Assembly: GCA_025934495.1 (NCBI GenBank)
Contig: JAICXY010000011.1
Location: forward strand, 1 to 54,188
Direction of reading: 5' to 3'
DNA length: 54,188 bases
From: Candidatus Nitrosocosmicus sp.
Lineage (GTDB): Archaea > Thermoproteota > Nitrososphaeria > Nitrososphaerales > Nitrososphaeraceae
The translations under genes were made by a program, and so were the position numbers. The notes beneath the pieces were generated by a model that searched no databases, was not told the DNA's origin, and saw only the letters and a program-made list of their open reading frames with translations. Positions 10,106-18,584 of this stretch are shown here, one piece after another (position 1 is the stretch's first letter; every line of letters begins with the position of its first letter).

Positions 10106-10928
10106 ATTCTCTATAATTAGTATCTAATAAATATAAGGATTTGTAAATTCAAATGGTTTTTTTAAATTAATCTTTATGATGATGAGAATAAATACAAGTA
10201 ACAACGCTTTCAATCAATAAATGAATATACTCTTTAAAACTAAATAAATTCTAAAAAAACTAAATTCTACTATCGTAAATCTAATAATGTTTTAAACTTC
10301 AAAAAATTGGTAATGCTTTTGTATGGCCTCAATCTTCATTATATTATTAACTTATATTGTGATAACAATTAGTAAAACAAACACAATTCTAATGAATTTA
10401 ATGAGGCAAACATTTTTAGAAAATAGTAGCAATAAATTTGACCTAAATTAAATCTAATAATTAAATTTTATAATCTATTTATAAATATGATTTAATTTAT
10501 TTACTGTATCTAAAACAGTATCTATAAGAAACATGCTTTGACATTGTTAATTATTTCATTTTAAATTAAATATCTCTATTAATTTATTACGAATGTTTGT
10601 TTGAATAGTCCTGATAATGTATGCCAAAGATCTGTTATATTCTTGCTCTTTTTAAAGTAAATGTTTTTGATTTATCTATTTGATATACCAATTAACATAA
10701 ATACACAAACTATGAATTTCTAAAATAAACAGAAAAATTTTCGATAAGGTTTGAATACATAAGCTAAATGGTATAATACATTTAATCTAGTTTTTAAATG
10801 ATATCGTTTTTAGTATTTATATATCTCTCCAACTAAATTGACAGTTTCTTAGAGTAAGAATGAGGATATTCGATTTATCTATGGTATTATTTCTAATTTG
10901 ATATCTTTCTTTAAATGAATTGGAAGGT
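10106..10928. other. No gene recognised; very AT-rich
   Basis: About 820 bases of very AT-rich sequence with stops in all frames. It contains the promoter of the zinc-finger miniprotein at its left edge and ends at a MITE. Nothing else is recognisable. Confidence 0.4.
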
Positions 10929-11066
10929 GTTTTGTTGCATAATTCGAAACACAGTTAGTTAAAACTATTTTTCAGTCAGTACGATGATAATATAATTTCG
11001 CTGTTTCCGTTATAATCTATCAAAAAAACGTAACAAATAACGATTAAAATGATCATGCAACAAAAC
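10929..11066 (-). repeat. MITE copy 3, 138 bp
   Basis: Bounded by GTTTTGTTGCATAATTCG on the left and TGATCATGCAACAAAAC on the right. Read on the minus strand, its interior (TCGTTATTTGTTACG, then GATAG and AACGGAAACAG) aligns with the copies at 5635 and 36414. Its terminal bases are TTTTG rather than CTTTG, as in the partial copy at 6140, so these two form a subgroup. No clear target duplication is visible. Confidence 0.7.
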
Positions 11067-11224
11067 AGAAGATAGACTATTTTTACATATTGTTAATCGA
11101 TCATCATGATTTTATATTTTGCAAAATTATATTTGATTATGTATAAAGAAAATTGTGTTTGAATAAACCATGAGTTAATGAGCAAAAAGAAAAGATTTTA
11201 ATAATTTTTATTTGTTTTTCTTGA

Positions 11225-11908
11225 TTATTCAACTTTTACCTTATTTTTGTCATTTTCATATAGTGGATTAATTGTCCAATTCTGTTTCACTGTGTTTCCA
11301 AAGTCTTTACTTATACTTGTCGCAGTATTGAAAATCTCTTTTGATTTATTGATCCAATATATAGAGTAATTTTGCCAGATCTCAATACCTGCAAAAAATG
11401 GATTAAAAAATTCATCTTGCTGATCGTCCATTTCAAATTTTCCACCTTCTTGAAAACGATGATCCATTATTTTAGTTGATTCTTTTTCTGGCTTTGTTTT
11501 ATTTTCAGCCTCGATCCTAGCTTTATCTTCAACTTCTTTTGATATTTCTCTTGCTCTTTTTTCTGCTTCCTGCCTTGCTTTTTCTTCTGCTTGTTGAATT
11601 ATTGAATGCGACTTTTCTTCTGCTTCTCTGTTCACTTTTTGCTCGATTTCATTTCTTATTCCAGCAGCTCTTTTTTCAGCCTCGATCCTAGCTTTATCTT
11701 CAACTTCTTTTGATATTTCTCTTGCTCTTTTTTCTGCTTCCTGCCTTGCTTTTTCTTCTTTATCTGTGACTTCGTATTTCTGTTTACTATTATTTTTTTG
11801 CTTAGATTTTTTCTTTTGACCTGTCAAATTGCCTGTTTGCTTAAACTTATCTGAATTTCCTTCTCTACTGTTATCGTCCTCTCGTGAATATGATGGATTG
11901 GTTTTCAA
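11225..11908 (-). CDS. Coiled-coil protein with near-identical charged repeats
   Basis: A protein of 227 residues. Residues 1-50 are polar and basic with Ser/Lys/Gln. About residues 50-145 are a continuous Lys/Glu/Ala-rich helix, with a 29-residue unit (core EEKARQEAEKRAREISKEVE) present twice, 57 residues apart. The C-terminal 80 residues are a different, aromatic-rich segment (FNPFFAGIEIWQNYSIYWIN) that resembles a phasin-like helical protein. The start appears to be TTG; no in-frame ATG is available upstream. It is 35 bases downstream of the PRC-like gene and probably co-transcribed. Function unknown; a scaffold or storage-granule role is speculation. Confidence 0.65.
   Translation of the reverse strand: MKTNPSYSREDDNSREGNSDKFKQTGNLTGQKKKSKQKNNSKQKYEVTDKEEKARQEAEKRAREISKEVEDKARIEAEKRAAGIRNEIEQKVNREAEEKSHSIIQQAEEKARQEAEKRAREISKEVEDKARIEAENKTKPEKESTKIMDHRFQEGGKFEMDDQQDEFFNPFFAGIEIWQNYSIYWINKSKEIFNTATSISKDFGNTVKQNWTINPLYENDKNKVKVE
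11502..11759. repeat. Exact 87-bp direct repeat inside the coiled-coil gene
   Basis: Positions 11502-11588 and 11673-11759 are identical over 87 bases, including all third codon positions, at an offset of 171 bases (57 codons). The in-between unit is a diverged form of the same repeat. The perfect identity points to recent duplication or gene conversion. Confidence 0.85.
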
Positions 11909-11943
11909 AGAATTTGCATTTTTTTTATTAATGCGACTTTTTT

Positions 11944-12270
11944 CTACCTGTTTTGAGTCTTTACTATTATTTTTTTTTTAAATATTGTATATTCTTCTAA
12001 AGAAGGAGGAGAATCTCTTTTGAATTTTTCCTCGGCGTCTGATTCTGATATTGCGAATATTAATTTATCTCCGTCAAATCCTTCAACTAGTTCCCTTGGA
12101 AGATAGAATTTATCTTTGTTTATTAATCCTCTTTCAGTTAATATGTAATACAAAGTAATTTCTTGGACTTTTCCAAAATCTGATTCATCGATTCCCCTTG
12201 CTTCTTTCTTTAAAACTTCTGACCAATCGATTTCATTATCATTATTAACAATATTATTAGAATTTGACAT
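11944..12270 (-). CDS. PRC-barrel-like small protein
   Basis: A protein of 108 residues from the ATG at 12270; a TTG four codons earlier is less likely. The central part (GKVQEITLYYILTERGLINK, then DKFYLPRELVEGFDGDKLIF) has the strand pattern and the YLP-x-ELVEG-x-DGD motif of PRC-barrel or DUF2171-type domains, which occur in stress and RNA-metabolism proteins. A TATA-like CATAAATATTG lies about 20 bases upstream of the chosen start. It is the first gene of a pair with the coiled-coil protein 35 bases downstream. Confidence 0.6.
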   Translation of the reverse strand: MSNSNNIVNNDNEIDWSEVLKKEARGIDESDFGKVQEITLYYILTERGLINKDKFYLPRELVEGFDGDKLIFAISESDAEEKFKRDSPPSLEEYTIFKKKIIVKTQNR

Positions 12271-12558
12271 TGGTAAACACAATATTTATGATGTATGAAG
12301 ATATTTAACAGTTAATTATTTTTGAAGTATCTGTTGTTTATTACTGTTATCGATTTACTTGTCATTTGTGATAGATGATAAACTTATAGTTTAGCAAGAG
12401 AATATTTGCTACATCGTTTGAGTGCTATATCCAAGCTGCAGTGATACAAACATCTGTATAGATTTCGCATAATTACAACTAACAGCTCTATGACCATTAA
12501 TTTATCATCAACTTATTCTTATCTCTCTACTTCCATACTATAGTTATCCACAAACCAA

Positions 12559-12813
12559 AACTTTTTAAAATCGTTTACTGCTGACCTTTCACTACAAGAA
12601 TTTGATAGTATTAACAATAAAAAGATAGGAAAAAGATATGTTAAAGATGAGATACAAAGATTATCCAATAAAAAAGAAAAGGTAGAGAAAGAGCGCGAAA
12701 GTATGGAGCGGCAGACATTTCAAATTAAACATAAGAGACAGATTTTTCATGCTTTTAGTGTAATATTATCTTTGCATGGCCATGTTCACTTAAGACATAA
12801 TTCCTTATTATGA
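12559..12813 (+). pseudogene. N-terminal fragment of a HARBI1-like DDE transposase
   Basis: An 84-codon open stretch without a start codon. It reads NFLKSFTADLSLQEFDSINN, then KIGKRYVKDEIQRLSNKK and a charged segment ending with an RQIFHAF-like motif. This is the pattern of the N-terminal helical part of archaeal DDE_Tnp_4 transposases, where LSLQEFDSI and a K/R-rich linker precede the helix-turn-helix. The catalytic domain is absent: the frame stops at 12811 and runs into a different element on the opposite strand. Confidence 0.55.
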
Positions 12814-13120
12814 TAATCTACAAATAGATTCAACCAATTAATCACATGTTTTAGTTTACATTTCTTCTTTTTTCTACAAGGAAAGTAATCGTCAAAGCTT
12901 TCATCAGTTCTGTCTTTGATATTGCATCCCCTTTCAATAATGATACTTTTCTCAAAAGAAGAATGAAGATGATGATTTATCTTCAAGAATTTACATCCTT
13001 GTGATGGATACCAACTACATCCGTATGTGGAAACCGGATGATCTCTCTATATCCTTCTACAACATCCTTTCATTAGTTCTTTCTTCATTCGGTAGCTGAG
13101 GCCTCTTTTGTTAATTCTGC
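12786..13120 (-). pseudogene. C-terminal fragment of an IS6-like DDE transposase
   Basis: On the minus strand, a frame with a changed 5' part reads CSWYPSQGCKFLKINHHLHS, then FEKSIIIERGCNIKDRTDES, FDDYFPC and KHVINWLNLFVDYHNKEL. This is the C-terminal catalytic part of IS6-like transposases of thaumarchaea, where the E of an (I)IER-type motif is the last DDE residue. The N-terminal half is not recognisable. The start of another copy of the same type lies at 54005. Confidence 0.65.
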
Positions 13121-13412
13121 GATCTACCGCTTTTTATCTTACCTTTCCATAGGTCTCTATCTCCTTTATCATATCTTTTTAACCTATTCGAAGCTTATGC
13201 TCTGCTTCGATTGATATCTCCCACTACTCGAGATGGAATAATGCTATTATACTATACTTAGAACAGGCAATAACGTTCTTTCCTTTGTTTTGTATCATGT
13301 TTATTTCTATAGATCTTTTCAAAGGCTGTTTTGGTAATGCACATGAATGCTAATAAATTTGTAAAGTTAGTTATATCGTGTGATCGCATTTATGCTAAAG
13401 GGTATACTATTT

Positions 13413-13856
13413 TTATGTGTCTGAAGAATTTATGGTTGGAACAAATAATTCAATTCTGATATTACCCTCATCAGTAACATACACATTACCTGATGAATCC
13501 ACAGCAATGCCTTGTGGACCATCAAATTGTCCATTCTTTGAACCTTCTGAACCCCATTTTGTAATAAAGTTGCCATTACTATCAAACTTTTGAACACGGT
13601 TATTGTCATAGTCAGTAACATACACATTACCTGATGAATCTACAGCAATGCCATTAGGACTATTATATTGTCCAAATTGTCCATCCTTTGAACCTTGTCT
13701 ACCCCAATCTATTGCAAAACTATATGTTTTAATCAATGATTTTGTTGGGGATTGTGCTAATGATTTATTTATATTCTGACCTGATAAATTACAGAAAATT
13801 GATGATATTAAAATTATAACTAATAGAATTGATACATCAAAATTTTCTCTTTGCAT
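13413..13856 (-). CDS. Short secreted NHL-repeat protein, probably truncated
   Basis: A protein of 147 residues. A signal peptide covers about residues 1-35 (hydrophobic core SILLVIILISSIF, cleavage near SLAQ). Two NHL repeats follow (SPNGIAVDSSGNVYVTDYDN with NRVQKFDSNG, then PQGIAVDSSGNVYVTDEGN). A full NHL beta-propeller has six repeats, so two cannot form a closed blade ring. The stop comes soon after the second repeat (IELFVPTINSSDT). Either the protein multimerises or it is the shortened remnant of a longer gene; I favour truncation. The two repeat-coding segments share a nearly identical stretch of about 38 bases. Confidence 0.6.
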   Translation of the reverse strand: MQRENFDVSILLVIILISSIFCNLSGQNINKSLAQSPTKSLIKTYSFAIDWGRQGSKDGQFGQYNSPNGIAVDSSGNVYVTDYDNNRVQKFDSNGNFITKWGSEGSKNGQFDGPQGIAVDSSGNVYVTDEGNIRIELFVPTINSSDT

Positions 13857-13953
13857 GTAATGTTTTTTATTCTTTCAACTAACTTTTAAGTATGTAACTT
13901 ACTCTGAACAATGTTAGTTAAACAATTATCTATTGCATGTAATGTTTATTATT

Positions 13954-14649
13954 TTATTGGGGGATACCAATGGTGGGCTTTTCAATAACCACAAAATAGA
14001 CGATCCCTTTTTTTTCTAATTTAATGGCTAATTTGTTTGCATTTTCTGTTGCATTCTCTCCTATTATAATTGCTAAAATATGTTTGTTCTTTGTTAATGA
14101 TATGTAAGAATAGATCTGTTTGGAAAAAGACAAAACTAGATCTTCTGTTATACTTCCATCAATTATCTTAATTATTATCGTTCCATATTCTTTTAAGGCG
14201 TTAATAAGATTATGACTAATATCGCTGTAATTTTTATCATCATGTTTATTACTTTCTTTTATTACATGATCTGAATCAATTAAAACATCAAATACAATTT
14301 TATCGTTACTATGATTAATGGTTACAGGCACATTCAAAAATTCTTTAAAATTTTTTCCTCTAGCCAAAATGTAGTTCCTTAGCGGCTCACCTATTTCTTC
14401 TATTGTTTCGGAAATTGCAATTACTGCCTCTTCTTTGCTTTTTTTTGACATACATATGTTCATACCTGCTCTTATGCTATTTCTCTCAAATATGTCACTC
14501 CATGAATCAAGCATTTTTTTAAATTTCCATATTGTATGAAAAATATATATTAATAGTATTATAGAAGCTGCCAACATGATTGTGATTACATAATCTAGGG
14601 AAAATGGCAGTAGTTTATTCATGTGGAGGAAATCCAAAATAGATAACAA
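13954..14649 (-). CDS. Membrane-anchored protein of unknown function, start uncertain
   Basis: 231 residues from a TTG codon at 14649. One membrane helix lies at about residues 20-40 (YVITIMLAASIILLIYIF). The rest is a soluble domain of about 190 residues with an alpha/beta look (KIVFDVLIDSDHVI, TIIIKIIDGSITEDLVLSFS, KHILAIIIGENATENANKLA). I do not recognise a family. The same frame stays open without a stop for another 87 codons upstream, to about 14911. That extension encodes a polar segment and a second hydrophobic helix (FYLIIGIVCVLFLLSIL), but has no ATG, GTG or TTG. The true protein may therefore be longer, start at an unusual codon, or carry a frameshift. Confidence 0.55.
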   Translation of the reverse strand: MLSILDFLHMNKLLPFSLDYVITIMLAASIILLIYIFHTIWKFKKMLDSWSDIFERNSIRAGMNICMSKKSKEEAVIAISETIEEIGEPLRNYILARGKNFKEFLNVPVTINHSNDKIVFDVLIDSDHVIKESNKHDDKNYSDISHNLINALKEYGTIIIKIIDGSITEDLVLSFSKQIYSYISLTKNKHILAIIIGENATENANKLAIKLEKKGIVYFVVIEKPTIGIPQ

Positions 14650-14974
14650 GAATAATACACAGACAATGCCAATAATTAGGTAAAATTTCTTTTCAATCTG
14701 ATTTATCAGACCTGATGCATTGTGAGCATATTTAGTAGCTATTATGGGTGAAGATTCTGGGAACTGTTCTAAAGTGTTTTTGTCTATTTTTCTCTCGCCT
14801 TCCTCAGAATTGCTTTTAATATTTATTTTTTCGTGATTGTTATATTTTATGTTATTGTTATTTTCCTTTGAAATAAGTCTATTAATAAAATTATAGTATA
14901 TAAAGCCCTTTCTATCGCCTTATATATACATAATAGGAACTTTGTTCCATATCTGATAAAAAAAGTTCCTTGGG

Positions 14975-14983
14975 TATATTTAT
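14975..14983 (+). promoter_or_regulatory. TATA box of the small membrane protein gene
   Basis: TATATTTAT lies 23-31 bases upstream of the ATG at 15006, the usual archaeal spacing for a leaderless transcript. This decides the start against an earlier in-frame codon at 14970, which would lie upstream of the box. A second box (TATATATAC) at 14921-14930 faces the other way toward the minus-strand gene. Confidence 0.5.
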
Positions 14984-15005
14984 CCTTCAAAAAGAGAGAA
15001 AATCG

Positions 15006-15452
15006 ATGCAAAATGATTCTAAACTTAAGCCGCAGCAAAAATCAATCATTGTTTATGTTATAACAGCTTTAATGTTGTCGTCATCCTTTATTTATTTTGT
15101 CGCAGCTTTACAAGATTATAAACAAATTTCAAATGCAAATCCTTCAAATAGTAAAGATGCAGCAGATATAGCCGCCACAAAAAATGAAATGTCTTTTTTC
15201 ATTATAGTTGGTATAGTATATATTCCAGTAGCAATATGGATGCTAAAGGTCAAACATAACAACAAGATTCCATATATAATAGCTATTATCGGATCAGCTG
15301 CTTTAATTATATTTTACATTCTAACTAGAACAATAAACCTTCCATCTATAGGATTACAAGCAGATATAGGTATGATTGATATTACCGCCAAGATCATTCA
15401 AGGTGGAATAATTTCGATTGCCAGCTTTTTAATATATATGATTAACAAATAA
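15006..15452 (+). CDS. Small multi-spanning membrane protein, function unknown
   Basis: 148 residues from the ATG at 15006. A polar N-terminus (MQNDSKLKPQQKS) is followed by four predicted membrane helices: IIVYVITALMLSSSFIYFVA, then FFIIVGIVYIPVAIWML, IPYIIAIIGSAALIIFYIL and IIQGGIISIASFLIYMI. The loop between helices 1 and 2 is Asn/Ala/Asp-rich. The TATA box 23-31 bases upstream supports this start. Such short four-helix proteins are common in thaumarchaea; I recognise no named family. It is divergent from the minus-strand membrane-anchored gene and may share its promoter region. Confidence 0.65.
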   Translation: MQNDSKLKPQQKSIIVYVITALMLSSSFIYFVAALQDYKQISNANPSNSKDAADIAATKNEMSFFIIVGIVYIPVAIWMLKVKHNNKIPYIIAIIGSAALIIFYILTRTINLPSIGLQADIGMIDITAKIIQGGIISIASFLIYMINK

Positions 15453-15579
15453 AATAGTTAAATTATGGTATTAAAATTCATGACAATACAAAAACACTGA
15501 TAATAGAATACAGAAATTACAAATCTATTTTTTCATATTCAAAACTAAAAGAATTATAGAGAATTAGTTCTTTAAACAT

Positions 15580-16607
15580 CTTTGTTGCATGATTCCTTAT
15601 CTCTAAATGCTTTTGGCTAACCTCTACCAACAAATCGTATGAAATGGTCCACTACGACCAATCTCTAGTTAGAAGAGATGAAATACTGTAGGATTTGATG
15701 TTATTGATAACTGGGAAACTGAATTAAAAGAGATGAACAAAGACAAGGTTGGGATATAAGCCATTTAATTATCCAAATACCTTTCTTCTTTTCTTACTTG
15801 GATACATCAAAGTAATTTCATTTGCATATATACAGACCAAAGAGGTATTGCACAAGGACATGCCCATGGAAAATATTTTCCATTCTCTAATATACTACAC
15901 TAAACAGAAGAATAAACAGGTTGGATATCAAGATGGACGATAACAAAAACAAGGAATTTGAAGATGAATATATCACGATTGCAATAGACAATACGAGAAT
16001 AAAAGTTACCAACAGAGGGCAATGGATAACAGAGACAAATGGAATGTGAAAAATATTATTAAAAAATATTTGAAAATACAAATAGTAGTAGGTAATGTGA
16101 GAGCCAAGAAAATACTTTCGATGATAAAGGTAACCAATGAGCATGTACATGATAGTAAGGCGTTACCAGAATTGATTGAAAAGATTACAAAATCAAATAA
16201 TATGACAGCAATAGGCAAACTATTTGCAGGTGATGGCACTTACGATGGTAATGATATTTTAGGTATACCGCAGATAATGAAATTCTGCCATGTATTAAAA
16301 TAAGAAAGAATGCTAGCGTTCTACTAAAAAAAAGACAAGTTATAATAAATCTGTCCGTTATATGTCAGAAAAATGATTTGAAAAGGTGAAAGGACCGCAT
16401 TGAAAATATGGAAAAGGATGGATTGTTTGTTGAAACTGTATGTCCTTGAATAAAAAGAACGTTCGGAGAGTATGTCTACTCTGAGGCTAGACTAAATAAC
16501 GTGATACAGGAAATGATGCTAAAAGCATAATTGTATAACAAAATAATCTCCATTTAGGCAAAATAGATGATAGTAAATTCAGAAATTTTAAGAATCATGC
16601 AACAAAG
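15580..16607 (+). mobile_element. IS5-type insertion sequence, nearly full length but inactive (relic C)
   Basis: Both terminal repeats are present: CTTTGTTGCATGATTC at 15580-15595 and its exact complement GAATCATGCAACAAAG at 16592-16607, giving a 1028-bp element. Inside are transposase pieces: TFLLFLLGYIKVISFAYIQT near 15780, YITIAIDNTRIKVTNRGQWI near 15970 (first catalytic Asp in AIDNT), and LFAGDGTYDGNDILG near 16215 (second Asp), with KVTNEHVHDSKALPELIEKI before it. Further frame changes follow up to 16530. Several frameshifts and stops make the transposase non-functional, but the ends could in principle still be recognised. Confidence 0.8.
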
Positions 16608-17549
16608 CCTCTTTAAACTTGATGATTAGTTAATATTAAAAATTATCTGCACGATTAAAAAAGAAAAATATTAGTATTTTATTAATATATATTATTTAAA
16701 AAATGAGAGATTAGATCACCTTGTATCGGGTTTAGTGATAAATTATGGATATCAAACAGGCGACCATCGACTTAAATAATGTAAATTAATTTTGTAAAAT
16801 TTATAATTGTTGGAAAAATGAAAATTAAATTAAAATATTGGGTATTGCCATAATAACAATAACCGTAATTCCTAAAACTTCACTTATCTTTACTAGAAAA
16901 TTATGTTGGATAAATTATCAAAATACCAACTCTGAAAAAGTAAGCAATCCATTAATAAAACTGGGAATAAAAATTACTCTCAAATGATATACAAAAGCTA
17001 CCACGTATAATTAACTATTTGGAACTGAACGATAAATCAATAATCTACTTTATCTCCATAAAGTGCGAGGTTCGTTTATTGCCTATTTTAGTTATTAATT
17101 GAATATTTTAAAAATGGATCGGGTGATTATTTTCATTGATCTTTATGTACTAGAGAATACCTTTCATAAAAATGGAATACTGATGTATCGCCTTTACTAT
17201 CTCCATTGTGACATCAAGGAAACAATACTATGTCTATTAACTATCAATATTACATGAAAAATGCATATGGTTTTTAATTCTATCTTTTATTCAAATAATA
17301 ATATAGACCTTGTATTTAAAGGAATTATATAATATTGAAAAATGATTGATTGTTCTTCTTTTATTTTATTTTATTTTATTTATATAATTAATCTTTTTTA
17401 TCGATATAGATAATGTGGATACAATTTTGAGTGGATGCGCTCATAAGAAAAAAGTTTAAATTATATGTATTTTTGATTATTATATTTAGGAAATATGAGA
17501 ATTTATGATATTGATGACAAATAATGAGTAAATGTGATTCCTATCTATT
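16608..17549. other. No gene recognised; contains a (TTTTA) run
   Basis: About 940 AT-rich bases. Short frames around 16950-17110 look mildly protein-like but have no start and no recognisable family. Near 17360-17382 there is a simple repeat of TTTTA units. Confidence 0.4.
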
Positions 17550-17567
17550 TTGGGTTTTAACAAGTGG

Positions 17568-17903
17568 ATGAAGAATAAAAAAAGTAAACGTCATTTCTCC
17601 TCAGAATATACGATGTTTTCAATTCTTGAATATCTTTGCATTAATTCTTTTAATTCTCCTGTAAGTAAATATCACATTTTAACCAAAATACCTAATATAA
17701 AACAGCAGAGGCAGGATAGAATTTCAGATATTTTAAAGGTCTTGGAAGAAAATGGTTTTATTGAATCAATTAAAACGACTGAATCCACTTTCTACAAGTC
17801 TACTGATAAGGGTAATGAAGCATATGTGAAGTGGGTCAAGAATTTTCTTAGTTTTGTAAGATCGTCCTATCAGTTTAAAGAAGGAGACGACGACTATCAA
17901 TAA
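17568..17903 (+). CDS. Winged-helix DNA-binding protein
   Basis: 111 residues from the ATG at 17568; a TTG six codons upstream is also possible. After a Lys-rich N-terminus comes a winged helix: TMFSILEYLCINSF, then SPVSKYHILTKIPN, a recognition-helix region QDRISDILKVLEENGFIES, and a wing with YKSTDKGNEAYVKW. The arrangement matches the small single-domain winged-helix regulators that thaumarchaea carry in many copies. It acts as a transcription regulator by inference. The next gene on the same strand, the ArsA-type ATPase, is 680 bases away, so they are not obviously co-transcribed. Confidence 0.65.
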   Translation: MKNKKSKRHFSSEYTMFSILEYLCINSFNSPVSKYHILTKIPNIKQQRQDRISDILKVLEENGFIESIKTTESTFYKSTDKGNEAYVKWVKNFLSFVRSSYQFKEGDDDYQ

Positions 17904-18584
17904 AGATGAAACAGTATCCTTGATGAAAAAATTAAAATTAGATGTTTAAGGAGTAGAAATTTTATTGTTGTTCATTATTTCATAAAACTTGATTATTGTT
18001 TTTGATTTCTTTTGTTATACTCATCTATAAAAGATATTGTAAATCTTATTTGCTATTGTTTTGAATGTTGAACTGTTATATTTCAATTTTGATATCTTGG
18101 TTGTTATTTTATTTATTTGTGTTTTGATGATGACTAAGGCAATTATAGGAAATCTTTGTAAATCATTATTTTTTGAATGTAAATTATATTAGGTTATTAC
18201 ATCATTAGCAAGTTTTTGATTACAATATTATATGCAAATGATTGTAAAGAGCAAAAATATTGTATAATTTTACCAAAACATGTATATTTTTATATGAAAT
18301 TGATCACACCAGTTATTCAAATATTGTTGTCATACCTCGACATCAGAATACGTAATCAAATTAAATTTTCTGTTATCATATATATAACAATATAAAATGT
18401 TGAGATGTCTTTATAAAATTGTATATATGTAATTACATGCTTAAGTATTTTTATAAAATTTTGTAATGTTTTCTATTGGTTTTTATTAAAGTAAATCTAC
18501 ATGTTTCGTAATTTTTCAAATTATCTTTAAGAATTCCTGTGATGAAAGCTAACAGATTTTAATTCTTATTAGATATATCTAACA
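17904..18584. other. No gene recognised
   Basis: 680 AT-rich bases with frequent stops in all frames. It must contain the promoter of the ArsA-type gene, but several TATA-like stretches are present and none stands out. Confidence 0.4.

Noticed and set aside
17360-17382. (TTTTA) run considered as a CRISPR-like or regulatory repeat
   Set aside because: It is a simple low-complexity run without spacers.
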